Assembly (NCBI GenBank): GCA_963846915.1
Contig: CAWJXV010000002.1
Location: 1 to 64,000 of the forward strand
Direction of reading: 5' to 3'
From: PALSA-612 sp963846915
GTDB taxonomy: Bacteria; Actinomycetota; Thermoleophilia; Gaiellales; Gaiellaceae
DNA: 64,000 bases
The notes beneath the pieces were generated by a model, which did no database searches, had not been told where the DNA came from, and saw nothing but the letters and a program-made list of their open reading frames with translations. Below are positions 33,073 to 42,228 of the stretch, one piece after another (the stretch's first letter is position 1; each line of letters begins with the position of its first letter). The position numbers and the translations under genes are program-made.

Positions 33073-33294
33073 TCAGCCCGCGATCTTGACCGCGAGATCG
33101 AGCGGGCAGCCCCGCTCGATCAGCCGTTCGACGTCGTGGATGTCGATCGGAGCGCACGCGAGCACGGCAGCGCCGGCGATCGAATAGCCGAGCGCGAGCC
33201 AGCGGTACTGTCGCCACTCGAGCACGCGAGTGGTCTCGTCCTCGTGCTCGTCCACGTCCACCTCGATGTCCCAGTCGTATTCCGTGATGTCCAT
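33073..33294 (-). CDS. Small acidic membrane-associated hypothetical protein
   Basis: The 73-residue product has an acidic N-terminus (MDITEYDWDIEVDVDEHEDE) followed by one hydrophobic segment (WLALGYSIAGAAVLACAPID) and an amphipathic end. Composition and start support a gene, but no family is recognised. It is oriented against the two regulators on either side. Confidence 0.5.
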   Translation of the reverse strand: MDITEYDWDIEVDVDEHEDETTRVLEWRQYRWLALGYSIAGAAVLACAPIDIHDVERLIERGCPLDLAVKIAG

Positions 33295-33448
33295 GGGCCG
33301 AGAGTTGCAGAACGAGCTTTTCGGAATCTTCGAATTCGATCACGGCGATTACCTACGCAATCCACGTCTGCCCTCGATCCGTAACCGCCACAAAAGATCG
33401 GCAGCCCTACCGATGCGCAGCACTCCCATTCGCTCCTACCCTCACACC

Positions 33449-35314
33449 ATGTCGCAGACCATCGAGATCCGGATGTTCGGGCCCCTCGCGATCCTGGCCG
33501 GCGACCGTGCGCTCGGTCCGCGTGACTTCGGTGGGATCAAGCCCAAGCAGGTGCTCGAGATCCTGCTCGTCGCGCGGGGCCGGCCCGTTCCCAAGGACCG
33601 CCTGGCCGAGCTGCTCTGGGGCGGCGACCTGCCGCAGAACATCTCCGGCGCGCTCGCGACGTACATCTCCGTGCTCCGCCGCAGCCTCGGCCCGGACGGG
33701 TGCGCCGCCCGCGACCTCGTCGCCACCGAGCCGGAGGCCTACCGCGCGGCTGTGGAGACGGCGACGCTCGATCTCGATCGCTTCGACGCGCTGCTCGACG
33801 AGGCGCGGACCCTCGAGCCCGCGGAGGCCCGTCAGCGGCTCGAGGAAGCGCTGCTCGTGGCCGCGGCAGACGTGCTCGAAGACGCGCCCTACGCGACCTG
33901 GGCCGAGGATCTGCGCGGCGTCTACCGGGCTCGCGTTCTCGGCGCCAGGCTCGACGCCGCCGACCTCGCGTTCTTCGAGCGCGACTACGCGACGGGCCTC
34001 GCGCACGCGGAGGCCGCCGCCTCACTCGACCCGTTCAGCGAGCGCACCCACCGGCTGATGATGCTGGGGCTGTACGCGCTCGGCCGCCAGCACGAGGCAC
34101 TCGACGTCTTCCAGCACCTGCGGAAGCTGCTGGACGAGGAGCTCGGGCTCGAACCGCTCGCGGAGACGAAGTCGCTGCAGGGATCGATCCTGCGTCAGGC
34201 CGACGTCCAGGAGCTGCTGCCGCGGCCGGACTCACCGTCGGAGGAGATGCGCCTCGGGCCCGCTCCGATCCGGTTCCTCGGCCGGGCGGCGGAGCTACAC
34301 GCGCTCACGGCCGGCGTCCGCTGCTCGCTCGCCGGGTCGTGCTCGCTCGTGCTGGTCGAGGGCGAGCAGGGGATCGGCAAGACCCGGCTCCTCGACCGCT
34401 TCGTGGCGAGCCTGGACGACGTGCACGTCGGTCGGGCGACCTGCTCGGAGCTCGAGAGCCACCTGCCGTACGTGCCGCTCGCGACGGCCGTCCGGGACGC
34501 GCTCCGCGACGTCGAGCCCGACCTCGCCGCGCTCCCGGCGCTCCGGCAGATCCTGCCCGAGCTGAGGCTGACAGACGCATGCGGCGACTTCCAGGAGGTC
34601 GACGGGCTCGAGTCGCTCGTCGAGCTCGTCCAGGCCCACGCTCCGATCGTCCTCGTCATCGACGACCTCCAGTGGGCGGACCCGGCCACGTTCAGCGCGC
34701 TCGCGTACATGCAGCGCCGCTGCGTCGACCTCCCGGTCGCGCTCGTCGTCGCGGCCCAGACCGACGACATCGGAGCCGACCATCCGCTGTGGCGCCTGAC
34801 GCCGAGCCGCCGGTTCAAGCTCAGGCCGCTGACGCCCGTCGACGTCGCACCGCTCGGCGTCCCCGACCTGCACCAGCGAACGGGCGGCGACCCGCAGCTC
34901 GTCACCGCCGCGGCACGCTCGAGCGCGCAGGAGAGCCTCGAGCACACTCTCGCCGAGACGATGCTCGCCCGCTGCCGCGCCGAGGGCGCCCGCGCCTACC
35001 GGCTCCTGCTGCACGCGGCCGCGCTCGAGCAGCCGTTCCGCGCCGAGGCGCTCGCGCCGATGCTGCTGTCCAGCCCCGCGCGCACCACGGAGGATCTCGA
35101 GCTGCTCTGCGACCGCCGGCTGCTGGTCGTCGACGGGAGCCGCTTCCGGTTCCGGTTCGACATCTACAGGGACGTCCTGCTGGGAAGCCTCCCGCCGATT
35201 CGCCGCTGCAGGTTGCGACAGCTCGCGGCGGAGTGCGAGCGCGAGTGGCTCCCGGCGGTCGACGACAGGCTGAACGGCGCTGCGGCCGCCAACATCGAGC
35301 GACTCGCCGGCTAG
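33449..35314 (+). CDS. SARP/BTAD-domain transcriptional regulator with ATPase domain
   Basis: ATG 33449 gives 621 residues. Residues 1-95 form an OmpR-like winged helix (IRMFGPLAILAGDRALGPRDF, LAELLWGGDLPQNISGALAT). Residues 100-250 form the BTAD helical repeat domain (FQHLRKLLDEELGLEPL). From about 275 a STAND-like ATPase follows with Walker A EGEQGIGKT (Lys311) and Walker B IVLVIDDLQWADP. No C-terminal TPR is present, so it is shorter than AfsR-type proteins. Such regulators switch on secondary metabolism or stress genes. The PAS protein follows six bases later. Confidence 0.85.
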   Translation: MSQTIEIRMFGPLAILAGDRALGPRDFGGIKPKQVLEILLVARGRPVPKDRLAELLWGGDLPQNISGALATYISVLRRSLGPDGCAARDLVATEPEAYRAAVETATLDLDRFDALLDEARTLEPAEARQRLEEALLVAAADVLEDAPYATWAEDLRGVYRARVLGARLDAADLAFFERDYATGLAHAEAAASLDPFSERTHRLMMLGLYALGRQHEALDVFQHLRKLLDEELGLEPLAETKSLQGSILRQADVQELLPRPDSPSEEMRLGPAPIRFLGRAAELHALTAGVRCSLAGSCSLVLVEGEQGIGKTRLLDRFVASLDDVHVGRATCSELESHLPYVPLATAVRDALRDVEPDLAALPALRQILPELRLTDACGDFQEVDGLESLVELVQAHAPIVLVIDDLQWADPATFSALAYMQRRCVDLPVALVVAAQTDDIGADHPLWRLTPSRRFKLRPLTPVDVAPLGVPDLHQRTGGDPQLVTAAARSSAQESLEHTLAETMLARCRAEGARAYRLLLHAAALEQPFRAEALAPMLLSSPARTTEDLELLCDRRLLVVDGSRFRFRFDIYRDVLLGSLPPIRRCRLRQLAAECEREWLPAVDDRLNGAAAANIERLAG

Positions 35315-35320
35315 GCCGCG

Positions 35321-35686
35321 ATGAACCGGTTCACGAAGCGTCTGTTCGCAGACGCGGCCCACGCCGTGCTGGTGCTGGACCCGGCCGGCGACCGGATCCG
35401 GTATGCGAACCGGAGCGGCTGCCGCCTGCTCGGGTACGAACTGTCCGAGCTGCTGGCGACGCCCATCTCCTCCGTCTACCGGGAGCAGGCTTCGGAGCTC
35501 GAGCGCTTCCTGGCGCGCGTGATCGAGTACGGCCACGGCTGGACGAAGAGCCTGACGCTGCGGACGAGCCGCGGTGCGTCGATCCCGGCCGAGATCTTCG
35601 CGCTGCCGATCGAGAGAGGGGCGCGACCGCTCGTGCTCGTGCTCGCGGCCGACAGGAGCCAGCACCGGACGACGGCACCGACCTGA
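35321..35686 (+). CDS. PAS-domain protein
   Basis: 121 residues with a single PAS fold: FADAAHAVLVLDPAGDRIRYA, NRSGCRLLGYELSELLATPI and a PAC-like end (SLTLRTSRGASIPAEIFALP). No output domain is present. Its position between two ATPase regulators, six bases after the first, suggests it supplies a small-molecule or redox signal to one of them. It probably binds a ligand in the usual PAS cavity. Intact. Confidence 0.8.
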   Translation: MNRFTKRLFADAAHAVLVLDPAGDRIRYANRSGCRLLGYELSELLATPISSVYREQASELERFLARVIEYGHGWTKSLTLRTSRGASIPAEIFALPIERGARPLVLVLAADRSQHRTTAPT

Positions 35687-35719
35687 GAACCGTCCCGCGA
35701 CCCTCGGACGGCTCGAGCC

Positions 35720-37987
35720 GTGCCACACTATCGCGGCTTGTCGACTCGCTCCGCCCGCGGACTGCCCGTCGCCCCGACTCCGCTGATCGGCCGGGACCAG
35801 GAGTGTGCGACGGTCGCGCAACTCCTGCGCCGGCCGGGCGTCCGGCTGCTCACGCTGACCGGGCCGGGAGGCGTCGGCAAGACACGCCTGGCGCACGCGG
35901 TGGCAGAGACGGTCGCCGACGAGTTCGGCGACGGCGCTCACTACGTCGCGCTGGCGCCGCTCGACGATCCCGGCCTCGTCCTCGACGCGATCGCATCTGT
36001 GCTCGAGATCAGCGAGCACGGGGAGCCCTCCCGGCTCGAGCAGCTCCAGTCGGTGCTCTGGAGCCGGCGCCTGCTCCTCGTGCTCGACAACTTCGAGCAC
36101 GTGGCCGAGGCCGGCCCGCTGGTGGCCGAGCTCCTCGCCGTCTGTCCGCTCGTGAAGGTCCTCGCCACGAGCCGGGCACGCCTCCGCCTGACGATCGAGC
36201 AGGAGCTCGTCGTCACTCCGCTGGTCGATTCGCCCGCTGTCGAGCTCTTCGTCCAACGGGCACGGGCCGTTCGCGGCGACTTCCGGCTCACGGAGGCGAA
36301 CGCGGCGGCGATCGGCGACATCTGCCGGCGACTCGACGGTCTGCCCCTCGCGATCGAGCTTGCTGCCATGCGGGCGAACCTGCTCTCCCCCGACGAGCTG
36401 CTCGACCGGCTCGACCACCCGCTGGAGATGCTGACGGGCGGACCGGGTGACCTCCCCGCCCGGCACCGCGAGCTGCGGACCACGATCGCATGGAGCTACG
36501 AGCTGCTCGACCCGGGCGAGCAGCAGACGTTTCGCGCGCTCGGCGTGTTCGCCGACGGCTGCTCGATCGCGAGCGCGGAGGCAGTCTGCGAGCCCGCGGG
36601 CGGCGGCTCCATTCTCGACCGGCTCGGCTCCCTCGTCGACAAGGGCCTCGTCCGCCGCAGCGGCGCAGGCAGGGAATCGCGACTGGAGCTCCTGGAGACG
36701 ATCCGTGAGTTCGCCGCCGAAAAGCTCGCCGAGCTCGGCGAGGAGGACGCGCGCCGAGCCGCTCACGCACACCACTTCGTCACGGTCGCGGAGCGCGCGG
36801 GCGAGCAGCTGACCGGTCGCGACCAGATGGACGCACTCGACCGGCTGGCGCTCGACCACGCCAACCTGCGGGCCGCCGTGCACTGGCACTTCGACCACGG
36901 TGACGGCGAGAGCGCCCTCCGCATCTGCAACGCACGCTGGCGCGGAGGTTTCTGGCTGGCCAGGCCGCACGTCCGCGAGGGGCGCCGCTGGCTCGAGCTG
37001 GCGCTCGGGTGCTACGGGTCGCTCGCGACACCGCTGCGGGCGGCCGCGCTGGCGACCTTCGCGACGCTCGGCTTCCTGCTCGGAAGCCTCGACGCCGCAC
37101 AGGCGGCGTCCGAGGAGGGCCTCGAGCTGTCGCGCCGGCTCGGCCATCCGCCGAGCATCGTCGAGACGTGTATCTGCCGGGCCCGGATCCTGCGCGAGAG
37201 CGGAGAGGCGGGTAGAGCCCGTCCGCTCGTGGAGGAGGCGCTCGAAGCCGCCCGGCAGGCCGGAGAGGGGGAGCTCGCGCTCGCGCAGCAGCAACTCGGT
37301 TTCGTCGCGGTCTGGGAGGAGAGCCTCGACGAGGCACACGGGCTCCTCGAGGAGTCGCTGGCGACGCTCGAGCGCCGCGGCGACCGCCTGAACTCCGTCC
37401 TCAACCTCCTCGCGCTCTCATACGTGATGTCGTCACGCGGAGACGAGAACGCGGCGACGCGGTTCGCCGACCGCGCGTTCGCGATGTCGCTGGAGCTGGA
37501 CGAGCCCTGGCGGATCTCGGTCGGGCTGCTGACGTTCGCGCGCATCGCCCTGGCGGAGAATCGCGCGAAGGCCGCCGTGCAGCTCCTCGGACGCGCAGAG
37601 CGGACTCGCGACGAGACGGCCGCCGACTGGGTGCTCTTCAACCGCCTGGAGTTCGAGCGCAGCCTCGCGGCCGGGCGCGCCGCCCTCAGCGAAGCAGCGT
37701 TCGCCGCCGCCTGGGCCGCCGGCCAGACCCTGACGCTCGGGCAGGCGCGTGAGCTCGCCGTCGACGAGGAGGCGACCCCGCGCGCTCGGAAGATCGGGCC
37801 GCTGACAGCCCGCGAGCGCGAGGTCCTGCAACTCACGGCCTCGGGCCTGAGCGACGCCGAGATCGCCAGCCGTCTCGTCGTCAGCCCGCGAACCGTGCAC
37901 GCGCATCTCCGCTCGATCTACCGCAAGCTCGGCGTCAACTCCCGCGCGGACGCGACGCGCCACGCGGCCGAGCACGCACTCGACTGA
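35720..37987 (+). CDS. LuxR-family regulator with NB-ARC-like ATPase and TPR
   Basis: The 755 residues start at GTG 35720. The N-terminal STAND ATPase has Walker A TGPGGVGKTRL (Lys54) and LLVLDNFEHV as Walker B. A winged-helix region and TPR-like repeats follow (about 370-670). The end carries a LuxR HTH: LTAREREVLQLTASGLSD and RTVHAHLRSIYRKLGVNSRA. It is the third large signal-transduction ATPase within 10 kb. It is probably co-transcribed with the SARP and PAS genes (33 bases between). Confidence 0.87.
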   Translation: MPHYRGLSTRSARGLPVAPTPLIGRDQECATVAQLLRRPGVRLLTLTGPGGVGKTRLAHAVAETVADEFGDGAHYVALAPLDDPGLVLDAIASVLEISEHGEPSRLEQLQSVLWSRRLLLVLDNFEHVAEAGPLVAELLAVCPLVKVLATSRARLRLTIEQELVVTPLVDSPAVELFVQRARAVRGDFRLTEANAAAIGDICRRLDGLPLAIELAAMRANLLSPDELLDRLDHPLEMLTGGPGDLPARHRELRTTIAWSYELLDPGEQQTFRALGVFADGCSIASAEAVCEPAGGGSILDRLGSLVDKGLVRRSGAGRESRLELLETIREFAAEKLAELGEEDARRAAHAHHFVTVAERAGEQLTGRDQMDALDRLALDHANLRAAVHWHFDHGDGESALRICNARWRGGFWLARPHVREGRRWLELALGCYGSLATPLRAAALATFATLGFLLGSLDAAQAASEEGLELSRRLGHPPSIVETCICRARILRESGEAGRARPLVEEALEAARQAGEGELALAQQQLGFVAVWEESLDEAHGLLEESLATLERRGDRLNSVLNLLALSYVMSSRGDENAATRFADRAFAMSLELDEPWRISVGLLTFARIALAENRAKAAVQLLGRAERTRDETAADWVLFNRLEFERSLAAGRAALSEAAFAAAWAAGQTLTLGQARELAVDEEATPRARKIGPLTAREREVLQLTASGLSDAEIASRLVVSPRTVHAHLRSIYRKLGVNSRADATRHAAEHALD

Positions 37988-38129
37988 CACCGCCCCGAGT
38001 TTTTCGAGGTTAACAACCGGTGTCGAGCTCAAAACCCGACTGAAAGGGTTCTGAAATACCGCACTTCTACGCTCGCCGAAATGAGCCGGAGAGCAATTCC
38101 GCCGGCTCCAGCGAACGAAGGAGGCACCA

Positions 38130-38502
38130 ATGCATCGCCCATTCTCGACCCCGGCCGCACTCGCCGCCGTCGCCGGCGTCCGCCATCGCGCTCGCCGCGG
38201 CAGGCACCGCCCAGGCCACCGCACCGGCATTGCTCGGCACGGTCGGCCCGGGGTTCACGATCTCGCTCAAGAGCGCCGGGAAGACGGTCAAGACGCTGAA
38301 GGCCGGTCGCTACACGATCTCGGTCAACGACCAGGCCTCGATCCACGACTTCCATCTCACCGGGCCCGGCTTCGACAAGGTGATCACCGGCGTCGGGTTC
38401 GTCGGCACCAAGAAGATCACGGTCACGCTGCGCAAAGGCACCTACAGGTACGTGTGCGACCCGCACAACACGATCATGCACGGGACCTTCAAGGTCAGCT
38501 GA
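38130..38502 (+). pseudogene. Secreted cupredoxin-like protein, one frameshift in the signal peptide
   Basis: ATG 38130 has a strong site (GAAGGAGGCACC) and begins a signal peptide (MHRPFSTPAALAAVAG). A one-base shift near 38178 then leads to ASAIALAAAGTAQATAPALL in the frame of the mature protein. The mature domain has HDFHLTGPG and YRYVCDPHNTIMHG, which supply the His-Cys-His-Met type-1 copper set of plastocyanin-like proteins. The intact coding frame starts at TTG 38230, which would lack export. A small periplasmic or surface electron carrier is inferred. It lies just upstream of the ECF sigma gene. Confidence 0.7.
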
Positions 38503-38541
38503 CCGCGCTCCCGACGCGCACTGCAGAACGCCTTTCTGGCC

Positions 38542-39057
38542 ATGTCATCGCCCGGCCTGTCGCTGCGCCGCGAGACGCCGCTCGACCCCCAGCACGCCGC
38601 CGACCACATCGATCTGCTCTTCCGGGCGGCGTGGGGGTTGTGCGGCTCGCGGGAGGATGCGGAGGACCTCGTGCAGGAGACCTACGCGCGCGTGCTCGCG
38701 AAGCCGCGCCTGCTCCGGAGCGAGGACGACCTCGGCTACCTGCTCCGTGCGCTGCGCAACACGTTCCTCGCCCGCAAGCGGACCGAGAAGCGGCGTCCGC
38801 GGACTGAGCCGTTCACGGAGGGGTTCGAGCCTGTGGGCGGCTCGAGCCCCGAGGCGGAGGTCGAGTCTCGCGAGGTCTTCTCCGCGATCGCGGCGCTCCA
38901 GCCTGACTTTCGCGACGTGCTCGTGGCCGTCGACGTCGTCGGGCTCTCCTACGACGAGGCCGCGAAGTCGCTGCGCATCGCGAACGGGACGGTGATGAGC
39001 CGTCTCTACCGAGCTCGGCAGCAGGTGGCTCGGACTCTCACCGGAACCCCGGCCTGA
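38542..39057 (+). CDS. ECF-type RNA polymerase sigma factor
   Basis: The 171-residue sigma-70 family protein has region 2 (LLFRAAWGLCGSREDAEDLV, QETYARVL) and region 4 (LQPDFRDVLVAVDVVGLSYD, GTVMSRLYRARQQVA). It directs polymerase to a stress or envelope regulon. The likely anti-sigma gene is not downstream in an operon but convergent, ending seven bases away. The cupredoxin gene 40 bases upstream may be in its operon or regulon. Confidence 0.9.
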   Translation: MSSPGLSLRRETPLDPQHAADHIDLLFRAAWGLCGSREDAEDLVQETYARVLAKPRLLRSEDDLGYLLRALRNTFLARKRTEKRRPRTEPFTEGFEPVGGSSPEAEVESREVFSAIAALQPDFRDVLVAVDVVGLSYDEAAKSLRIANGTVMSRLYRARQQVARTLTGTPA

Positions 39058-39063
39058 GCCGGC

Positions 39064-39869
39064 TCAGAACGGGACGGCGCCCTTGCCGTTCCAGGAGGCA
39101 AGCTCGAGCAGGACGTGGCGGGCGACGCCCGAGCCGACGAGGACGCACGTCCGGCCGCCGCGACGCCAGGTGACGACGAGTCGCCCGTTCACGGTGAAGA
39201 CACGCAGGTTCGTCCCGCCTCGCGCGAACTGCGTCGCGCCGGGCGGCACGGGAAGCGGGGGGCCGGCGACGATCGTGTAGCCGAGACGGCGGCCGTCCTT
39301 CTCGTAGAACACCGTGCCCGTGTCGCGGCCGGACAGCCTGTCGGCCCGCGCGCCGGTCGCGTGCCAGCCGAACTGCTTGCGCCAGTTCGGGAACCGGACG
39401 CCGCCGACCGCCCTCGCGAGGAGCTTCGGCTGACCGGGCTGGAGCGCCGGCGCGGCGCCGGTCGCGCGCGCGGGTCGAGAAGGCCGCCGCCGCGGCGACG
39501 GTGGGAGCCGCCCCGCCGGGCACGAGGACGAGGGCGAGCGCCGCGGCCAGCGGCTGCGAGCCCCGCGCCGAGGACGAGGCCGTTCCGCACGGAAGCCCGC
39601 CGGCGGGGGCGGCGACCCGCCTCGACCCGGGCCCGGAGGCCGGCCGGCGCGGCGACGGATGCACTCGCCCCGCGCACGAGCGCGAGCGAGCGCCGCTGCT
39701 CTTCGAGGAGGGCAGCGAGCTCCGGGCTGCCGGCAACGCGCGCCTGAAGAGCAGTGCCGGCCCACGGGTCCAGTGACCCGTCTGCGAGCGCGGCGAGCTG
39801 GGCCAGCTCGAGCTGGGCCGGCTCGTCGTCGGACAGCTCTTTCGGTCTCCGAAACGCGAACACACGCAT
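39064..39869 (-). pseudogene. Putative membrane-anchored anti-sigma factor, two frameshifts
   Basis: From ATG 39869 (MRVFAFRRPKELSDDEPAQL) the N-terminal part LAALADGSLDPW...RVAGSPELAALLEEQRRSL is the pattern of anti-sigma proteins with an N-terminal helical domain. A shift near 39560 is needed to reach the membrane helix (PLAAALALVLVPGGAAPT) and another near 39480 to reach the extracytoplasmic domain (FPNWRKQFGWHATGARADRL to the stop at 39064). If the breaks are real, the neighbouring sigma factor would be released from control; if not, they are sequence errors in GC-rich DNA. Confidence 0.55.
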
Positions 39870-39988
39870 CTCGATCTCAAGGATGCCCCCGGGCCTGTGT
39901 CTATTCCTGCCACGCCCGTGGGAATACCCGCGACCCGGCGGAGTCCTTGTTGGGTGATCGCAGTCATCCATCCAGAAGGAGAAGAGCC

Positions 39989-41134
39989 ATGCACTGGTAC
40001 AAGTTCCTCCCGATCGCCGCGGCCGCCGTTGCCGTTGCGTCGGTCACGACCGGGAGCGCGTACGCCGGGGGTCGGGCGTACCCGGGCACCCGCGCCGCCA
40101 AGCAGGCGGCCGTGACGGGGAAGATCCAGAACGGCACGCTCACGGTCACGGGAACGCCCGCGGCCGACACGCTCATGCTCGGCCTCCGCTCCGGCGACCC
40201 GAACACGCTCGTCGTCGACTCCGGCTCCCAGCAGGTGCTCGCGTTCGACAGGAGCCAGTTCGACAAGATCGACGTCCAGGCCGGCGGCGGCAACGACACC
40301 GTCAGCATCGACGAGAGCAACGGCGTCTTCACGGACACGGAGTCCACGACTCTCGAGGGTCAGGACGGAAACGACACGCTCCGCGGGGGCTCCGGCCCCG
40401 AGATCCTGGAAGGCGGTAACGGGAACGACTTCGCCGACGGCAACCGTGGCGCGGACGTGGCGTTCCTCGGCAACGGCAACGACACGTTCCAGTGGGATCC
40501 CGGCGACGGCAGCGACGTCGTCGAAGGACAGCAGGGCAACGACACGATGATCTTCAACGGCGCCAACATCGCCGAGAAGATCGACCTGTCCGCCAACGGT
40601 CACCGGCTGCGCCTGTTCCGCGACGTCGCCAACATCACCATGGACACCGACGGCGTCGAGACCGTCGCCATCAACGCCCTCGGCGGCGCCGACACGCTCA
40701 CCGTCAACGACCTGAGCGGCACCGACGTCAAGAGCGTCAACGCCAACCTCGCCGCCAGCAACGGAGCCGGCGACGGCGCGTCCGACAACGTGATCGTCAA
40801 CGGCACCGACCACAGGGACGTCGTCCGGATCTCCGGTTCCGGAGGCTCGGCCCTCGTGAAAGGCCTGGCCGCGACGGTGGCGATCAGCGGCGCAGAGGTC
40901 CCCGGCGACACGCTGGCGATCAACGCGCTGGGCGGCAACGACCTCGTCGACGGAACGCGCCTTGCCGCGGACGCGATCGTCTTCCATGCCGACGGCGGCA
41001 CGGGCAACGACGTCCTGCTCGGCGGTGACGGCAACGACACGCTCGAGGGCGGTGACGGCAACGACACGCTCATCGGCGGTCCCGGCGTCGACGTCCTCGA
41101 CGGCGGCGCGGGAAACAACGTGGTCGTCCAGTAG
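39989..41134 (+). CDS. Secreted RTX-type calcium-binding repeat protein
   Basis: ATG 39989 follows AGAAGGAGAAG. A signal peptide (residues 1-27, MHWYKFLPIAAAAVAVASV...AYA) precedes 354 mature residues. RTX nonapeptides GG-x-G-x-D occur in three clusters: QAGGGNDTVSIDE, EGQDGNDTLRGG...GGNGNDFADG, and GGDGNDTLEGGDGNDTLIGG at the C-terminus. These form calcium-dependent beta-rolls. No enzymatic domain is visible. There is no type I secretion operon nearby and a Sec signal is used, as is usual in actinobacteria. Terminated by the hairpin at 41158. Confidence 0.8.
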   Translation: MHWYKFLPIAAAAVAVASVTTGSAYAGGRAYPGTRAAKQAAVTGKIQNGTLTVTGTPAADTLMLGLRSGDPNTLVVDSGSQQVLAFDRSQFDKIDVQAGGGNDTVSIDESNGVFTDTESTTLEGQDGNDTLRGGSGPEILEGGNGNDFADGNRGADVAFLGNGNDTFQWDPGDGSDVVEGQQGNDTMIFNGANIAEKIDLSANGHRLRLFRDVANITMDTDGVETVAINALGGADTLTVNDLSGTDVKSVNANLAASNGAGDGASDNVIVNGTDHRDVVRISGSGGSALVKGLAATVAISGAEVPGDTLAINALGGNDLVDGTRLAADAIVFHADGGTGNDVLLGGDGNDTLEGGDGNDTLIGGPGVDVLDGGAGNNVVVQ

Positions 41135-41157
41135 CACTCGCACGAACCGCAGGTGTC

Positions 41158-41190
41158 GGAAGGGGCTCCGCCGAGCGCGGAGCCCCTTCC
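41158..41190 (+). terminator. 14-bp perfect hairpin terminator
   Basis: GGAAGGGGCTCCGC and GCGGAGCCCCTTCC pair perfectly around CGAGC, 24 bases after the RTX gene stop. No T-run follows, but stem strength and position make termination likely. Confidence 0.8.
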
Positions 41191-41277
41191 AAGCGTTCTG
41201 GGGTTGTCCGGCGCCCGTTCATGTCTGTACCGTGGACGGGAGCAAACGTCGACAACGTCAGCGAACGGGGGTAGTGG

Positions 41278-41445
41278 ATGGCCGCAAAGAAGAGTCGGAC
41301 GACGTTCATGAAGGTCGCGCGCGACCGCGAGCTCCGCGAGCGCCGCGAGCTCAAGCGCGAGAAGAAGAAGGCAGCACGGATCGCCAAGGCGCTCGGGCTC
41401 AACACCGAGCTGCCGCCTCAGCTGCCGCCTCAGAACGAGACGTAG
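41278..41445 (+). CDS. Small highly basic conserved protein
   Basis: A 55-residue product from ATG 41278: MAAKKSRTTFMKVARDRELR, then RERRELKREKKKAARIAKAL and a Pro/Gln tail. The frame is almost entirely charged helix, and the KKSRTTFMK...R-x-REL-x-ERRE pattern is of the kind seen as a short conserved actinobacterial protein. Nucleic-acid or ribosome binding is inferred from charge only. The genomic position between terminator and next gene leaves room for its own promoter. Confidence 0.65.
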   Translation: MAAKKSRTTFMKVARDRELRERRELKREKKKAARIAKALGLNTELPPQLPPQNET

Positions 41446-41518
41446 CCGGCCCGCGTCACCGACTTCGTGGCAGTTCCCTGGTTAGGCTCCAGGTGACGTC
41501 TACCACGAAGGAGGACGC

Positions 41519-41809
41519 ATGTCCGAGTTCGCCCGCGTCGTCACGTTCGATGCCTCGAGCGGAGACGCGATCGACGCCCTGGTCAACGAGATCGACTCAG
41601 CCGACGGTCCACCCGAGGGGATCGAGTCCACCCGGATCATCGTCCTGGCCAACCAGGCCCGGCGCAAGGTGACGGTCGCCGTCCGGTTCCCGTCGGAGGA
41701 GGCGATGAAGCAGGGCGGCGCGGCTCTCGGCGCCATGAACCCGCCCGAGGGCCTGACACGGGCCTCGGTCGACGAGTACGAGGTCCTGCTCGAGCGGACC
41801 GCCTCGTAG
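41519..41809 (+). CDS. Conserved ferredoxin-fold protein (ABM-like), paralogue 1
   Basis: ATG 41519 follows GAAGGAGGACGC. The 96 residues (MSEFARVVTFDASSGDAIDA...EYEVLLERTAS) have the beta-alpha-beta-beta-alpha-beta pattern of antibiotic-biosynthesis-monooxygenase-like small proteins. A paralogue at 58552-58845 shares DGPPEG, RVVVRF/VAVRFPSEE and AMNPP. No catalytic residue is obvious; the fold may bind a small ligand as a dimer. Function unknown. Confidence 0.7.
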   Translation: MSEFARVVTFDASSGDAIDALVNEIDSADGPPEGIESTRIIVLANQARRKVTVAVRFPSEEAMKQGGAALGAMNPPEGLTRASVDEYEVLLERTAS

Positions 41810-41988
41810 CCGGGAGCGTCGCAGGAGCGAATCACTCGAACGGGGGACGACAGACGCCGGTTTCCGTTCCACGCTCAGAGAATTGCACTCCACGCAGTCC
41901 AGGCTCTCTTTCCCGGGCGACGAGAGCCGTCGCGCTCGAGCAGCGCTCGTCGCCCGGGGCGAGAAAGCCGAGGGGATGCGTCGGCTCG

Positions 41989-42183
41989 TCAGTCGCCCCA
42001 GTTGAACCGCGGCTCGCCCACCCAGAGATGCTCGAGAGGCTGCTCGGCATCTGCGAACCACGTCTGCGGGAAGCTCTCGCCGGCGGTCGCCCCGTGCGAC
42101 CGTGTCAGCTCGGCGAGGACGAGCGCGACTGCGCCGCCGGCCATGAACGGCAGGGCGACGCGGATCAGTGTCTGCAGCGGCAT
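41989..42183 (-). CDS. Small single-pass membrane protein
   Basis: 64 residues: MPLQTLIRVALPFMAGGAVA with one hydrophobic helix to about residue 26 (LVLAELTRS), then an extracytoplasmic Trp-rich tail (TWFADAEQPLEHLWVG). Intact. No family is recognised. Confidence 0.5.
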   Translation of the reverse strand: MPLQTLIRVALPFMAGGAVALVLAELTRSHGATAGESFPQTWFADAEQPLEHLWVGEPRFNWGD

Positions 42184-42228
42184 ACGAGCTTTTTCGGCGT
42201 GGCCGCGGCGGCGCTTGAGCGCCCGGGC

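Noticed and set aside
34295..37339. 1014-codon minus frame and 916-codon plus frame (33700-36450) over the SARP and LuxR regulators
   Set aside because: Both are low-complexity shadows; the regulator frames have clear Walker A, BTAD and HTH motifs.
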